NCBI RefSeq assembly: GCF_042242105.1
Contig: NC_092029.1
Coordinates: 7,069,885-7,133,884, forward strand
Length of the DNA: 64,000 nucleotides
DNA from: Pempheris klunzingeri
Lineage: Eukaryota > Chordata > Actinopteri > Acropomatiformes > Pempheridae
Direction of reading: 5' to 3'
Position numbers and translations under genes: made by a program. Below the pieces are notes generated by a model. The model was not told the origin of the DNA and made no database searches. It worked only from the letters and a program-made list of their open reading frames with translations. Positions 1 to 28,505 of the stretch are shown here, piece after piece (position 1 is the stretch's first letter; the number at the start of each line of letters is the position of its first letter).

Positions 1-659
1 CTCCTTCTTTTCTTCCAGGGATAAGGAAGTGTTTCTCTAAGACTGTCTAAGTGTTAATGCTCCGGCTAGGCTCTCACCTACAGTCTCCTCTCTGCTGGGA
101 AAATGTTTCCCCTCTGCCAAATGGAGACACATGCATTTTTTAAAGCCACCCCCGCTCTTCGCCTCACTTCCCTATCTTCTGTATCTTTCTCTGCCTCCTC
201 GATTTATCTTTCTGCCTCTGCCTTAATTTCTCTTCTCCCTACCTCATCTGGGCTGTTCAATTTAACTCTCTGTCCTTCATTATCCCCTTGGTCTCTTTTC
301 CACTTCCTCTCAGCATGGGGTCTAAGTGCATCTGCCCAACCGTTTGATTCGTTGGCTCATAGCTGGATTGATTGGGAGAATGATTTACCTCCCTGCATGT
401 GTGCACACACTCGCCAATGGAAGTCAGCAAAGTTTGATTCTTCTCATATGTTTACAGTAGTGCATAGCTTCTGTTGGAGTTAGAAGAGGGCGGCCTGAGG
501 CACTAGACTCAGTATTAAACATTCCAGCAAATGCTCATTAAGCCGAGATCGAGATTCCCACGAACAACAAACTAGACAGGAATGTCTGGCTCCTTTCTGG
601 ACTTGAAGCCTATAATGCAACACGTGAAAAAGAAATTAAACATAATGAAATAACAATAT

Positions 660-990
660 ACTTGTACTAGGTGAGAAAATTGATACCACTCCCGTGTATG
701 TCAGTTAAATATGAAACTGGAGCCAGGAAACTGTTAGCTTAGCTTAGCATAAACATTGGTAGATTTCTAGCCTGGCTTTGTCCAAAAGTGAAAAATCTGC
801 CTACCGGCACTTTTAAAGCTCACCAGTTAATATGTTATATCTTAAGCTTTAGCTGTTTGCCTGTTTCCAGTCATTGTGCTATGTTAAACCAGCTAGCTTT
901 AACATCATATACATATTACAGTGGCATTGATATTCTCATCTAACTCTCAGCAAGAAACTAAATGAATTTGAATTGAATTATTCCTTAAAG
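660..990 (+). repeat. Fold-back teleost interspersed repeat, copy A
   Basis: This copy contains the motifs 'agaaaattgatacc', 'gttagcttagcttagcataaa', 'agcctggctttgtccaaaa' and 'ttaatatgttatatct'. Near its right end it carries the reverse partner 'gatattctcatctaactctc' and ends in 'attccttaaagg'. The same words occur in order in copies near 10.3, 18.2 and 49.5 kb. Left-end words reappear inverted at the right end, so the element looks palindromic, like a non-autonomous fold-back or MITE element. I recognise the wording as common in percomorph genomes but cannot give a library name. Confidence 0.65.
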
Positions 991-3039
991 GTGGTCTTCA
1001 TGCACCTGCAGGATTCAAATCTCATCTGCATGCACTTTAACAAATCCCAGCTGTGTGTCGAGTTGCACTGAGTTCTCAGCAGATTAACTTGTTTGTTTAG
1101 GTCTGCAGTCAACTCATCAGGGATCTATTGACCATGTGTTGTCTCTGCCGATGCTTCTGTTATGTCAGAGGATTTGGCCGTCTTTGCAGAGACATAAAGG
1201 ACCATCCGAAGACTTAATCCTCCGGCGCTGAGTCTCTCAGTTATTTTCCACTCTCCTCTGTCTCTCCGATATAAGTCAGGCAGGGTCAGACACAGACGGT
1301 CTTCTCTTTAATTTAGATTGTTCCGCCCAGTGTCATCTTTCTCAATAATGGGAGGATAAGTCAGGAGGGAACAAGACGGTGTAAAGACAACAGTGAAGAG
1401 TCCAATGTAAGCTTGCCAACTCTCTATTAGACCTCATGTTCCAGCCTTTTTGCTGACATGGCAAAACACCTTTACGAGCTTTTTTTTAACTGTCTACATG
1501 TGGCTCAAAGCCACTTACACACCACTTACACTCTATGCTAATCTTAAGTTAAGATTCTCATCCATCACACTTAATGATGCATGTGGTTCTTGGCCAAACA
1601 TAAAAGTACCTGATCTCACATTAAGCCTCCTGGTTCTGCCCTCCCCGACAAGGTGTCCCACTGCTCTGCTGCTTTTTCAGAGTCTCAGCATTAGCACTCA
1701 GGGTTGAGGAAACTCTTAAATGCTTTATGCGATCATGCGGAGCAGCAGTAAAAGAAACCTCATCCATGCTCTTTCTCTACAGGCTCTCAGCTTAAATTAA
1801 ACCATAATTCAGACCTGTTTTATGGCACCAGAACGTGGCTTTATTCCTTTTGGCCGTCCCGGCTGTCCTCTGTGGACTGTCGGAGATGTGTAGCGCTTTA
1901 TTAGCAGTTTGAAAAAAGAACAACAAAACCCCCAATTCAAGACAACATGTACTGTAGACACAGCAAATAGTTGTCCATTGATCTGTGGAGTCTGTGTGTA
2001 GTGTCTGCCTTTGAGGCAATGGGACAGCGGTTAGAGCTCATACAATATTTCATAGCAGTACTTACACTGACTCCCATACACTGATGTGGATGCATACACC
2101 CGTGCTAATACACAGTTGCAGCCTCTTGAGACACTAATTTGATGATTAGAGGATGAGACAGGACATTGTGTAGTGTTGTTGCAAAGACATTCGGGTCTGT
2201 AATTAAAGAGCAGACTGTCGGAAGGCTTATGTTGCTGTTTTTTCTAACCGTATCTCACCGCTCATTCATCTTTTCTTCACCATATTTTCTAGGCCAAGCG
2301 AATATTCCACTCCAGTTGTCATGCCAACAGATTAGCGTGCTCTTGCGTGGTCTCAGCAGTCGGCGGTAGAGTCTAGGAGTGTGTGTGTGTGTGTGTGTGT
2401 TTGTGTGTGCATGTGGCGTATTGTGTTTGTGCGTTTTCTCTGCAGGGTCTCCAGGCTCTGGCATGCATTCAAATACACACAAGCTGAATACACTCTCACA
2501 CACACACATAGAGGTGTATTGTATCAAAAGTAAGCAGAAAATAATATTGTACTGTAATAGAACTGTAAAATGTTGCAGAACAACTTGAAAGCATTTTAAA
2601 GTCTTGAAGCCAGATGGTGTGTCAGCAAATTGGACCACATGTAAATATTTTTGCAGATTGAAATTATTACTAAAAGAACTACATATGGTTATGTTTTAAC
2701 ATTTTTTTACCCTGTCTGTCTGTCTTGGCATGATGGCAGTGTAAGATGATTAGAGATTTCAGTACAGTAACTTGCTCATTGACACTGAATTCACAAGCTT
2801 TGGTGCTGAAAACACAAACTAGTGTCAAGTCTCTGCAAGTAGATTTTTCCACGTGGACGGCCATGAACTTAAACCGGACACACCTTTCATAAAGTCCACA
2901 GTTATGCGAGCAGCTCTGACAGACTGTACTTTACTACCACAGAGGTGCTTTGACATAAATACCAGAATCAATTGTTAATAATCATTACTACAGAGTAAAG
3001 TACAGCTGAAGGTGATTGAAATGACACTTTGCAGCTATT

Positions 3040-3800
3040 TAGTCATAAAAATGACTGGACAGATTGTAAGATGGCTCAAGATGTCCTCCAGGGACCTTGA
3101 ATACCTGCGCCAAATCTTATGGCAATCTGTCCAGTAGTTGTCAAGATATTTCACTCTTAACAGCAAATGTCAGCCTCAGTCATCCTTAAGGTTGCTTTGT
3201 GCCAGTCCATCTTGTAGGTGGCAGAACTCTGACCTGCTGGTGACATATGTCATTTGCATTTTTATGGCAGTCCAACTAATAGTTGTTCAGATATTTAACT
3301 CTGAACCACAAGTGTCATGTATAGATGATAACCATAGATTTGCAACTTTTTCAAGATTTGTACGCATTGTTGCAGTGTTGTTGTCATTGTGCGATAATCT
3401 CAACCAAAAACATAGTCTAAGTCTAAATTTAACCATAGCATAATCCTAAACCTAACCCTAACCTTAGCCAAATCTCCCAGATCTAGAATTTTTCAAATTT
3501 AAGGTTACCGTTCGGACAAAACAAAGCGTCAACCAAAGTTGCAAACCAAAATTATTTGCAAATGTTTCCTTTAATGTAAAAAGTATTCATTGTGTCAATC
3601 TCTCTTTCTACCATGCTGCCAAACTGCCGTTTGTTGTCTCATAACAATGACAATAAAGATCTATCTATTAAGCTTCATCCTCTGGAAACCATGAATGTCT
3701 GCACTGAAGTTTATAGCACTCAATATTTGCTGAGAGATTTCACTTGGACCAAAGTGGTGGACACATTGCTGTTCATGCCTCTAGCAAGGCCTAAAAATAG
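3040..3800 (+). repeat. Teleost dispersed repeat with 'ggcaatctgtccagtagttgt' words
   Basis: The stretch contains internally repeated, diverged units. 'atggcaatctgtccagtagttgt' is echoed by 'atggcagtccaactaatagttgt', and 'gatatttcactcttaacagcaaatgtcagcctcag' by 'gatatttaactctgaaccacaagtgtcatg'. Later come 'cttcatcctctggaaaccatgaatgtctg' and 'cttggaccaaagtggtggaca'. These are hallmark words of an abundant teleost interspersed repeat. A short CCTAA-rich stretch (3445-3468) interrupts it. Confidence 0.55.
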
Positions 3801-5605
3801 TGGCATGTTCCTTTTTAAATTACTATTTTCTAGTTACTCTGTGTTGAAAGCAAATGCGCCTGTAACTGCTCTATAACAGTGCACAGTTTGCTAGACCGCC
3901 CGGCACAATAGCCTGCAAAAATTAGGCCAGAGAAAGAGAGCGATGATTTTAAACCCCACAGAGATGAGGTTTAAAAACTGCTGTTCTATTTTGGTACTAA
4001 TATGCAGAGTCATGTCCAACATTAATAACTATTACTGAGTCACATTACAGCTTTCCTCTGAACCTTTGCTCAATAGTCAAAGGACCACTGATCACTATCC
4101 TCTCTGTCAGGTCACAAGACTTGCCTGTCTTTAACTATAACATTTACACAAGCACACAGTGAGTGAATGTGTGTGTAATCTAATTCAGCCAAGGCCAGTT
4201 ATTTTTAGACTTTTCCTTCACAAGTTGAGCAGTTTGGTGTGTTTTATAGCTGTTTGTATTAGAGCAGGCCGGCTGTTTGAAGGTCTGCTGTCAGCCCAGG
4301 CACATTTTGTCTCTTCTGAGTTTTCTGTCTCTTTTACTCTCCCTGCTTCACTTTTTTCCACCTCCCCTCCTTCACCACCAAAACCTCAAATACGCAAGCA
4401 AGCAAGCTGCTTATGTAAGTGGCCTGCAAACCAGCCTGACAGTTTACTTTCTTCTAGACCATTTTTCACAGATAAATGCATAAACATTCTTCCACGCATA
4501 AACATGTGGTGATTTGTACTACGGGACACACACACACACGCACACACACACACACACATTGTAATGCCATCCTTGGGCTATTCTTTGAAAAATATAAAGA
4601 GTCTATTTTTCACTTACAATTACTGGCTGTAACTGTTAATAACAAATATACTTCAGGTAGGCAGGAATGTGTGTCTTCTTAATATTTCACAGGTTATTTT
4701 GTATCATGAGTCAGATTTTTACACTGAATTTGTCACAAATCACAAATTAATCATCAGGGATATTTCCCATTCTTAAAGACAGGTTGTTTTGCTACATAAG
4801 AACTCTAAATAAGACATTTTTGCTCAAGCAGCCACAAAATCACCTCCATTAGTCGGCAGGGGACGTATGCACAGTATAGATGGATTAATTAATGAGCGTT
4901 GGACTCAACTAGTCCTGTGAATGAGGTCAACTGTGGAAATTAAAACTTGTCTTTGTGTTTGGCATACACACTGGACATTTTGCTGTGCGTCTTCATGAGT
5001 TATTGTGGTGACTGGTGAATTAGCGGCTATCCTCGTGGCTCCGGGGTGAACTGGTGTAACACGGTCACAGAAACGTTTCTCTTTACTGCACCGTTTACTC
5101 CCTCTGACATTTTGTTTTTGGAAGTGTACATAATTTAATTTAAATACAAGTGTTAATTGAACAGCACTATTTGACCATTGTACAAAGCTCCAGGAGAGGC
5201 TGCCTGAACATTTTTGCATTTTTGCAGAGCGAACGTGGCAAACACCCAACACAGCAGGCTCTACTTTCACAGAGGCTGCAGGGACAGACTGTCTGTCAGC
5301 AACTTCCCTGAAGTAACGGTTGACAGTAGATGAGTGTTTGTTTAGAGACTCATATGGGAGCAGAAATTAATGTCATTTAACCAAAGTGGCTCCTCATTAT
5401 GCCAACTGGCCCCTGTGGTTAGATTTCAGTGTCAGTTTAGCCCAATTTATCTCATTTTCTATGAAAGCTGAGGTTTAGCTCAGGCTCAGTCTCACTGCTA
5501 ATGTAGCCCTGCCCTGGCATGCTTATGAATGTTTAAGCTGTCAGCTGTTCTTCTCTCTGCTTTCTGCAGCTTTGATGTTTCATGCAGATGATGCTCACAT
5601 GCATA

Positions 5606-5646
<41 letters not shown>

Positions 5647-8600
5647 TTGTGTGCACGTGTAAGAATTTTCATAGTGCAACCTTTCTGGATTCTCCATCAT
5701 TTGCTCCCTGTTTATGAAAACAGAGCACATTTTGTGAAGTAGTTAAACAAAAAGACAAACAGTTTGTGGGGACGATTGTTCTGCCAGCTAACTCTCGGGA
5801 TTTGGCTGTTCCCTCTAAGCAGCTGGATGCAGAATACAAAGACACTTTATGTGATCCGCTCTCCTCCTCTTTCATCGCTACTGAACCATAAATCAAAAAA
5901 AATCTTCACTACTTCAAGGTAGAAGCCTGAAAACAGATGAATAAGACAGGAGAGATATGGACTAGACTCAAACACGTAGTGTGCTGAGCCACCAGAACAG
6001 CAGAAAGTGATATTAGGCAGGAATGTTGGAAATAACGTGGCTGCTCTTCCAGTCTCAAGGCCGCTGCCACAGTGCGTAAGGATTGTACTGCGCTGTTTTT
6101 GCAAATGAAAAGCAAGAAATCTATTCGGCTTGGCTTTTATTTTGGCATAATTATGTGATGTTTAGGTGGCGTCTGACAGCAGGGCAAGAGGCCACAGCTC
6201 TGTGTTTCTTTGATTTTCATGTCGCTTTCACTGTTTCTGGCTGTCTCTGGTGGTGTGTCATCAGGAGGTTTACTATGTATTAACCTTGTGTTCTGGCTTC
6301 AGCAGCATCACTGGATGAGCTAATCCATCAAATCAGTTTAGGCCATTTTGATCTCATAATGACAGGCGCTGCCGCCCGCTGGCAGGTTTCCATTTAGGGA
6401 CAATATTGTCGGGCAGCTTTTTTGCCCGATTGTGTGTTTCTCTCCGTAGCCTGCAGAGACAGACCAAAGAGTTTCGATTCCAGGTTTGATGTAATTCTGT
6501 CTCATAGTAGTTTGGGCACCAGTAAAACTGGTGATGAAGTGAGAGCTAGCTTGCCTTTAACCGAAATAACATTTTGAGAACCAAAAATACACGAATTGTT
6601 CGAAACAGCATCACCAGTAAGACTACTGGCTACTTATTTTTGTCTAGTTTTTCTCCCTTTGTAGTTCCAGTTACAGATCATAAAGACTGGTTTGTTGATG
6701 GCAATCTTTTGTGAGAGGCCTGAACATGTCTTGATGTTTTCATCATGGTGCAGTAACTTGTGGATCAACTCATAAGATAACATCAAACTGTCAGCAGTTT
6801 TGTTTTCAGCTAGATTTTTTTTATTATCTGTACATCATAGTGTCAGATATACAGTATGTCATGTTTGTTTTTTTGCTCTTTGCTCTATTTTTTGCTTAAC
6901 ACTGTCAAGCCAAAGACAAATTTGTGACACGACACATGTTCCATCTCCTGATTATTAGATGATAGAACATGCATATCCTAATCGTTTCCTCCATGCTAAC
7001 ATCGGCCAACAAATATTTGGAGCCTCAACTTGAGATTTACTCACCACTTATGCTTCGGCTCCCTTTACAGTCTTCATTTACCCAAAGTTGAGTGTCGATG
7101 AACAATATGAATCTGTACTGCACAGATTTGCAGACAGCGACGTGTGTGTCTGCGCTTCTATTTCAGGCAGAAAATGTCTTTGTTGTTAGCACACCGCTGC
7201 CTTGAGCGTGGAGGCCCCAGAAACTGGAGCAGCACAATAGCTTTGATGTTGTGATATCTGCAGGGCGTTGTGAGCGCTGAAGCCTGCCTGCTGTGTGGAC
7301 GCAGCCTGAGACGAACGCAAGGCCCTCTGACAGCAAAGATTAGTGTAAGAGACGGACCGGGGCTGACACGTGCAAGCAAACACACTCTGGTAGAGTTAGA
7401 CACAAACGTTCATGAGAGAATGGACAGTAATTCACTTTTCTACATAATTTTACACTTACAAAAGACTCATAACTGACTCAGAGCTGCTGATATTAAGTTC
7501 CTTACTAACTAGCTCGCCCCCTGGCCGGTGCTGATTCAAAGAAACGCTCTGAAAAATGAATGAAACTGCTCAGAAAGTCAAACATTCAATGAAATTCTAA
7601 ATAGATAAGTACTCTAATAAAACCCATTCACACAACAGCAATAAATTATGTGGAAATATGAGAATTTCCACCATTACCAAGCAGATATGGTGCTAAATTT
7701 AAATTCCACCGCCCTCTTTGGCAGTTCATCAGCAGAAGAGAGGATCAAAGTGCTAATTATGTTTCATGCTTCAGGGATTTTTTATGTGTGTATTCCCAAC
7801 CATAATTCTCTCTGCATAGGTTTTTTTTTTCTTTTTCTACCTGGATTTCCTCCATGAGTCAAAAGCGTATCCCTCTCCTCCGACAACTAATGGTTGTGCT
7901 GTTCATCTCAGATCAGAGGAATGAAGGCAGAGAGGAAGTTTGGCAGCAGAAATAGATAGGGGAACGAAATACTGTGACGAGTTGACGCTGCTGGTTAGAG
8001 TGAACCAGCTGCGTGACTTCTCCAGGTGTGAACAGGCTTTTCTGTCATCATGAGTGGTGAAGGAACTGCAAAATACATGTGAAGTGCATCTGATCTGGTT
8101 GCTGTAGACCTCAGAGTTTTGACTTTAGACTTTTGTGGGTGAGAGAGAGAGAGAGGAGAAATAAGAGAAAACAACACTGACGGAAGGATTTTGGGTGAAA
8201 GAGGCATCCCATTAACCCTGCAATGACCCGAGACGCAAAGAAGAGCAACTTAATGGGGCTGGTGTGTGTTTACAGCATGTATGTGTTTGTGTGCTAAGGC
8301 TTGAAAGAGGGAGATTAAAAAGACAAAAAAGGGGTGTATTTGAGCAATAATTATTCTTTTCAACCCTGTAAACATGCAGCAGTGAGGATGAATAATTCAT
8401 GTGTTTATCATTACAGACCCTCATTAATCTGACCTGACCTAACAGACACACGGACCTATTAACTTAACAGGTTTGACGCTGAGAAGCCAATTCAAAACAC
8501 ATTAATGAAGATAGCATAATATTATTTTGTGTTCAAGTAATTTAAGCGTGAAATCGGACTGTGAAAGGCATCCTGGGATACTTCTGTAAAAAGGATGAAC

Positions 8601-10269
8601 GGAGTTTCTACTGCGTGTGTTGTTTGAGTTCGGTAGTTTGAGAATGAAAATCTTTTCATTTCAGAACAAATCCATTACAGTCAGCAGTCGCAGAGCGGAA
8701 ACAGCATGAGGTCGCAATGAGCAATTGCCTGCGGTGCCGTCATCTCTGCCTGCACTGTCAAGGTTATCTTGTGATGTTTAGGGTCATTGAGGGATGAAAT
8801 TCTATATTATAGTTGGATTTCAGTGTAATAATTTGATTCAACATGTGCGTCATCCTGCAAAACTGCTTTTTTATAAGGAAGAGCAGGGCTTTAATAGTGA
8901 TGAAGCACCTTTGATACTCGTGTTTGATTCCCCTGCACCAATCGTCCTGCTCGGTGATTGGGCCGCTTCTCTGGAAGTGACTGCTTGGAGGACGATTCCT
9001 GAGCAGCTCTCTGAGATTTCTCTGTTTGTCCCTGTCAGCTTGAATATAGCTGTAGCGCCGTCTGGTCATGAACAGGCCGAAGAAGATGGCATTTAGACTG
9101 TGTGTGCTGTCAAGGTAGATTCAGAAGCATCTGATTTATTCATGTCCTGCGGAGGAATTGTTAATTTTTCAACGGGTGTGACGTGGAGCGATCTACACTA
9201 CGTTCCCATGTTTGTGTGCATGTGCATGTATGAGTGTGTGCTTGTGTGTGTGTGTGTGTCCCATAATTCTCTGTCAGAAAAACTTGTTTTCTTGTTGCCT
9301 CAGCTCCTTCACAGCTCCTCTCTCTCTCTTTTTCCCTCCACCACTCCATCTCCTTCTCCACGTCTCCTCCGTTTCTCATGCTTCAGTCTCTTTTAGCACA
9401 AGAACCTCATTTATTCATGCTTCTGGGCCTTCGATGCCATTTTAAGCCAGTTGCCAAGAACTCCTTTTTAAAAATTAACAGAGTCGACAAGTTACAGAAA
9501 ATAAATTAAACACATTGTTGCCCTGGTGGTGCTCGGGCTGATTTCAAGGGTGTGCACATCAAAACCGCTAATGCAAAATAATGTGTGCAGAGAGCAACAC
9601 TCAACCTGGCAGAAAGTTATTTATACTGCCAGCTTAAGAGGCATGCAGTAGGATGTTATATGGAGCTTTTTTTCTTTTGTTGTGTTATTTGAATGGATTC
9701 TGGTCCTTCAGGTTTCAGCTGCTTCCTATTGCTCTCCTCTCTGTGTGCTTTGAAGTGAAAGAGAAGGAAAGCAAATGTAATATTATTAGTATTGGTAATT
9801 TCTTTTCATTACACATTACAGTACAAGTCTTATTTTTGAGCTCCATGGCATTTTAACACACTCAAAGCAGTTTCTTAACATAAAAAATATAAACTACAAC
9901 GTGGTTTAACCTAAGTTATCTGTTCCAGCTCTTTAATGTTTCAGTGCCTTGATGTTTTTTCACTCACAGCATTTTTACAGCATAAAAAATAAACCTATTT
10001 ACTGCAACTTGAATTTGTCTGTCAAAATAATATTAATAAATAAAAATGTGTAAAAGAAAAGCGTCAGATTGCCGCTAAGAGCAGCTTACAATTTACTCCA
10101 TAGATATTGAAATTTGGTACCAAATGAAAAGGCTTTTTTTTAAATATTTCTAGTGTCAAAGCGAACCGGTTGTTACCACAAAAGTATCAAAGTTCGGTGC
10201 CCAGTCCTACTCAGAAAGGACTGTGTTGCACAAAATTAAAAATATCAGTGCATTAAAATCTCTCTCCCT

Positions 10270-10510
10270 ATTTTATGTGCTGGAACTATTTCTTGGTAAA
10301 ACTAACAGTTTTTTTCTGTTTATCTTTTTGAACTGCTGGTGTAGGTTTTCTAACTTCGAGAGCCAGACTAGCTGTTTCCCCCTGCTTTCAGTCTTTATGC
10401 CAAGCTAAGCTAATAGTGTCCAGATCTGCGCTCAGTGTTCAGACATGACAGTCGTATCAATCATCTCATCTCCTGGCAAGAAAACAAAATGTCAAACTGA
10501 TTCCTTCTGT
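10270..10510 (-). repeat. Fold-back teleost interspersed repeat, copy B (inverted, partial)
   Basis: On the minus strand this reads 'gtttgacattttgttttcttgcc', 'gagatgattgatacgactgtcatg', 'attagcttagcttggcataaagactg' and 'aaacagctagtctggctctc', in the same order as the other copies. Orientation is opposite to copies A, C and D. Confidence 0.6.
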
Positions 10511-10912
10511 AATAATTAAATGTCATCCTTATGCTCTACTGTGTCTCATTGCACTATATGCTGCATCCACACACTGTTCTACAAGCCAAGACTCTTCCCT
10601 CTCTTTCTTTTTTTCTCTGCCTCTCTTCTCTGACGCAGCTCTTTCACTCGGCCTCAGGGGTCGATCCACTAATTTTAGCTTGGCAAAAGGGGAAAGACAC
10701 AGATGGGACTCTTCTTGTTAATCTCATTTGCAAGTCAAAATTGTTTCTCTGTTCCTCCTCTGTGTTTTTCCTCCTCATTCGTCCTCATATACTTTCACCT
10801 TGATCTTCCCTTTTCTTCTTTTTTTTCTTCACTCTGCAGCAAATCAGCACGTGCCTCATGTCTGTGAAGCACATGGAGTCATGAAACACACTTCACTTAC
10901 ATTATACCTAAT

Positions 10913-10914
<2 letters not shown>

Positions 10915-10949
<35 letters not shown>

Positions 10950-11009
10950 GTCAGATGCAGTCAGATGACCCCCCCCCCCCAACACACACACACACACACA
11001 CACACACAT
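10915..11009. repeat. Compound microsatellite (AG)n, poly-C, (AC)n
   Basis: An (AG)n tract of about 31 bases is followed by a tandem 10-base duplication (atgcagtcag twice), about 12 consecutive C and then an (AC)n tract of about 28 bases. It lies in the evl 5' intron or upstream region. Confidence 0.9.
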
Positions 11010-11389
11010 TATGGTTTCCTCTCATTAAGAACATCAACAGATGCTGGGCGAGCGCTTGATTACATTTGGATCAGACTATTAGGGTAACACAGGATTAGAA
11101 GACTGAGTTGTTGCCTTTTCACTTTCATTAACTCACTTACATCCTCAGACAAATACACAACAATCACGATGACATGTCAGGACATTTGCCTCCAAAAACA
11201 CTTTCAAAAAGCCTATATATCATATTCTGTTGACTGGTGTGCTTTATGTTTCTATTTCAAAACTGACCATATTCAGACCAGAGTATTTGCACACTGGATT
11301 ATAGCCCCATAAAGGTTTTATAGGCAAGAACAAGAATGTGAACAAGCAATGGTGTCGAAGCCATGTGAATGATACTGAGTTGTGTTTGG

Positions 11390-11428
11390 AGGAAAGGAAA
11401 GGAAAGGAAAGGAAAGGAAAGGAAAGGA
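11390..11428. repeat. (GGAAA)n pentanucleotide tandem repeat
   Basis: About seven to eight tandem GGAAA units make a pure polypurine tract. The antisense open frame here reads as a repetitive FPFLS string and is not a gene. Confidence 0.9.
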
Positions 11429-11899
11429 CACCTTTCAGCTGCAACACCATCATCCCTTTTTTTGCTTTGTGAAAGCAGTAGCAGTTCTGTGTGGTTATGT
11501 GCTCCTATTGGTCAACATGTCCTGGACGTTATCATCGGCTACTAGAGGAGAGAAGGCAAAGAAATTCTGACACGCCGGTCTTTCTGATTCACGTTTGCCC
11601 GCTGTCGTCCACTATGATTCACTACATGGGATAAAACAATCAATTGTCACACCAGATGCCCATTTTCTTTCCTGACACTACTATCTATTATTTTTCATCT
11701 TTTATCAGGCTGATGTTGTGAAGTCTGAACCCCGCATTAGGAATATTTTGTTCTTTTTTTACATCTCTAAGAAGTTGTGACCACTTCAACCAAAGACTAC
11801 TGAGTATGCAGTATGTACTATACATGTTTTCCTATTGTTTGAAGGCAGGTGGTATTTGTACAGGTGTATGTAGGAAAGAGTATATTCTGTGTTTAATGT

Positions 11900-12180
11900 A
11901 CCTCACCCCCTATATTTATAGTTGACTTATTATTTTAACCCAAACCATTATCTTTTCCTAAACCTAACCAGGTAGTTTTGGTGCCTAAATCTAACCAAAC
12001 TGTGGCTGAAAACTGACAATGATAAAAGAAAACTGAAACAAAAATTAGTGCAGTTTACAATTGGTATCCCATAGGATCCAAACCCCAGGCTCCTGTGTGA
12101 AAGTCCTGTGACTAAATCATTTCACCACCACACCCACACTGACCCAGGTGCATATAGCTGAATAGTGGCCTTCAGGCTAG
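11900..12180 (+). repeat. Dispersed teleost repeat with CCTAAACCTAACC words
   Basis: It contains 'cctaaacctaaccaggtag', 'ttttggtgcctaaatctaacc' and, at the right end, 'ggatccaaaccccaggctcctgtgtgaaagtcctgtgacta'-like wording that resembles a degenerate tRNA-like segment. A recurrent teleost repeat shares these words, but I cannot name the family. It ends about 340 bases before the first evl coding exon. Confidence 0.45.
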
Positions 12181-12487
12181 ACATTTTGTTCTTTTAATTA
12201 TCTGCTCGATGTATCTTGCGACCTTTTGCAACAGTAACCCTATAGGCGACTGGTGCTCTCTCAGCCTACATGTGTAATACACAGCTGCATAATAAGCAGC
12301 TAAATGCTCTTCTGTGAGGCGTACTCAGTGTATGAAGAGGTCTCATGGAATATAGTGAACATTTATAAATGGATTATATTGCGAATCATAAGAATATCAA
12401 TTCATTTAAGGAGAAATCCACCCATTGTCTCTTGAATGAACATTGATTCACTGTTGAACTGATTAATCCCACACTGTCTGCGCATAA

Positions 12488-27614
<15,127 letters not shown>

Positions 27615-28505
27615 TCTTTCAGAGCCACTCCCCGTCATGAACCACCTTTTCGAGCCATTGCCCCTGCAGCAGCCGCTGTGGCCCTGAGGAGGAGGAGCAG
27701 CAGGAGGAGAAGGAGGAAGAGGAGGAGAAGTCAAGAACAGAGGCCCAAACTGTGACATCGACTCATCCTGTTCAGCTGTGGTGTTGAAGCAACGCGGCAA
27801 CGTTGCTGCAATGCCTCAGACATGTCTGTGTGACGTTTGGTTTGTTTGTTCGGAGAGGAGGACGTGGTTGGGGCACACTCTCGCACTGATTACTCTGATT
27901 TCTTACCATTTTCTGTCTGTTTGTTTGCCCAGTTCGCCCCCCTGTCCTCAGCCCGAAGGAAAACGGATAGAATTCATATGATTTTATTTGTTTTTCTTTT
28001 TTCACAAGTTTGTTTTAAACTTTTTTATTATTATTACTATCATTTTCATTATTATTACTATCATTTTTATGATTGTCAATGTATTGTTAATATGAGTAGT
28101 AGTAGTGTAGTGAGTACAATGGTAATAATGAGGAAATGATAATGAGAATTTGATAGTAATGATAAAGTTGATCATCATTGTTGCACTTAATTTTATGTCA
28201 GCCTTTTGTATTTTATATTGGTTGTTTTCATTTATTTTTTGTTTTAGACACAGTTGCAAGTACATCCAAAAAAAAATGTTTTCTCAACATCTAACCTGAA
28301 ACATTTTTGTAACAGTTTTTTATCCTTTTCACCAACACAGCTATGTGTGGAACCACAGCAGAAAAAAAACAGGCTCTGACCTGAAACCGAGGGTGGAATA
28401 AACTTAAACTTTGGATATTGCAATCTTATAAACAAAAAAAGATTAATAAATAATACACCAGAGTATTTGTGATCATGTTGTTAATAAAATGTTTATTGGC
28501 TGCAA
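27615..28505 (+). other. evl: evl 3' untranslated region with poly(A) signals
   Basis: After the TAA at 27612 there is no further family-like coding sequence. Canonical AATAAA hexamers occur at 28397-28402, 28445-28450 and 28483-28488; the last is followed within 20 bases by T/G-rich sequence, so cleavage near 28500 is likely. The middle contains A+T-rich 'attattattactatcatttt' stretches that could act as AU-rich stability elements; this is inference. Confidence 0.65.

Noticed and set aside
12100..12180. A tRNA-like or SINE head at the end of the 11.9-12.2 kb repeat
   Set aside because: 'ggatccaaaccc' recalls a B-box region, but no cloverleaf or A-box could be completed, so I list it only as a dispersed repeat.
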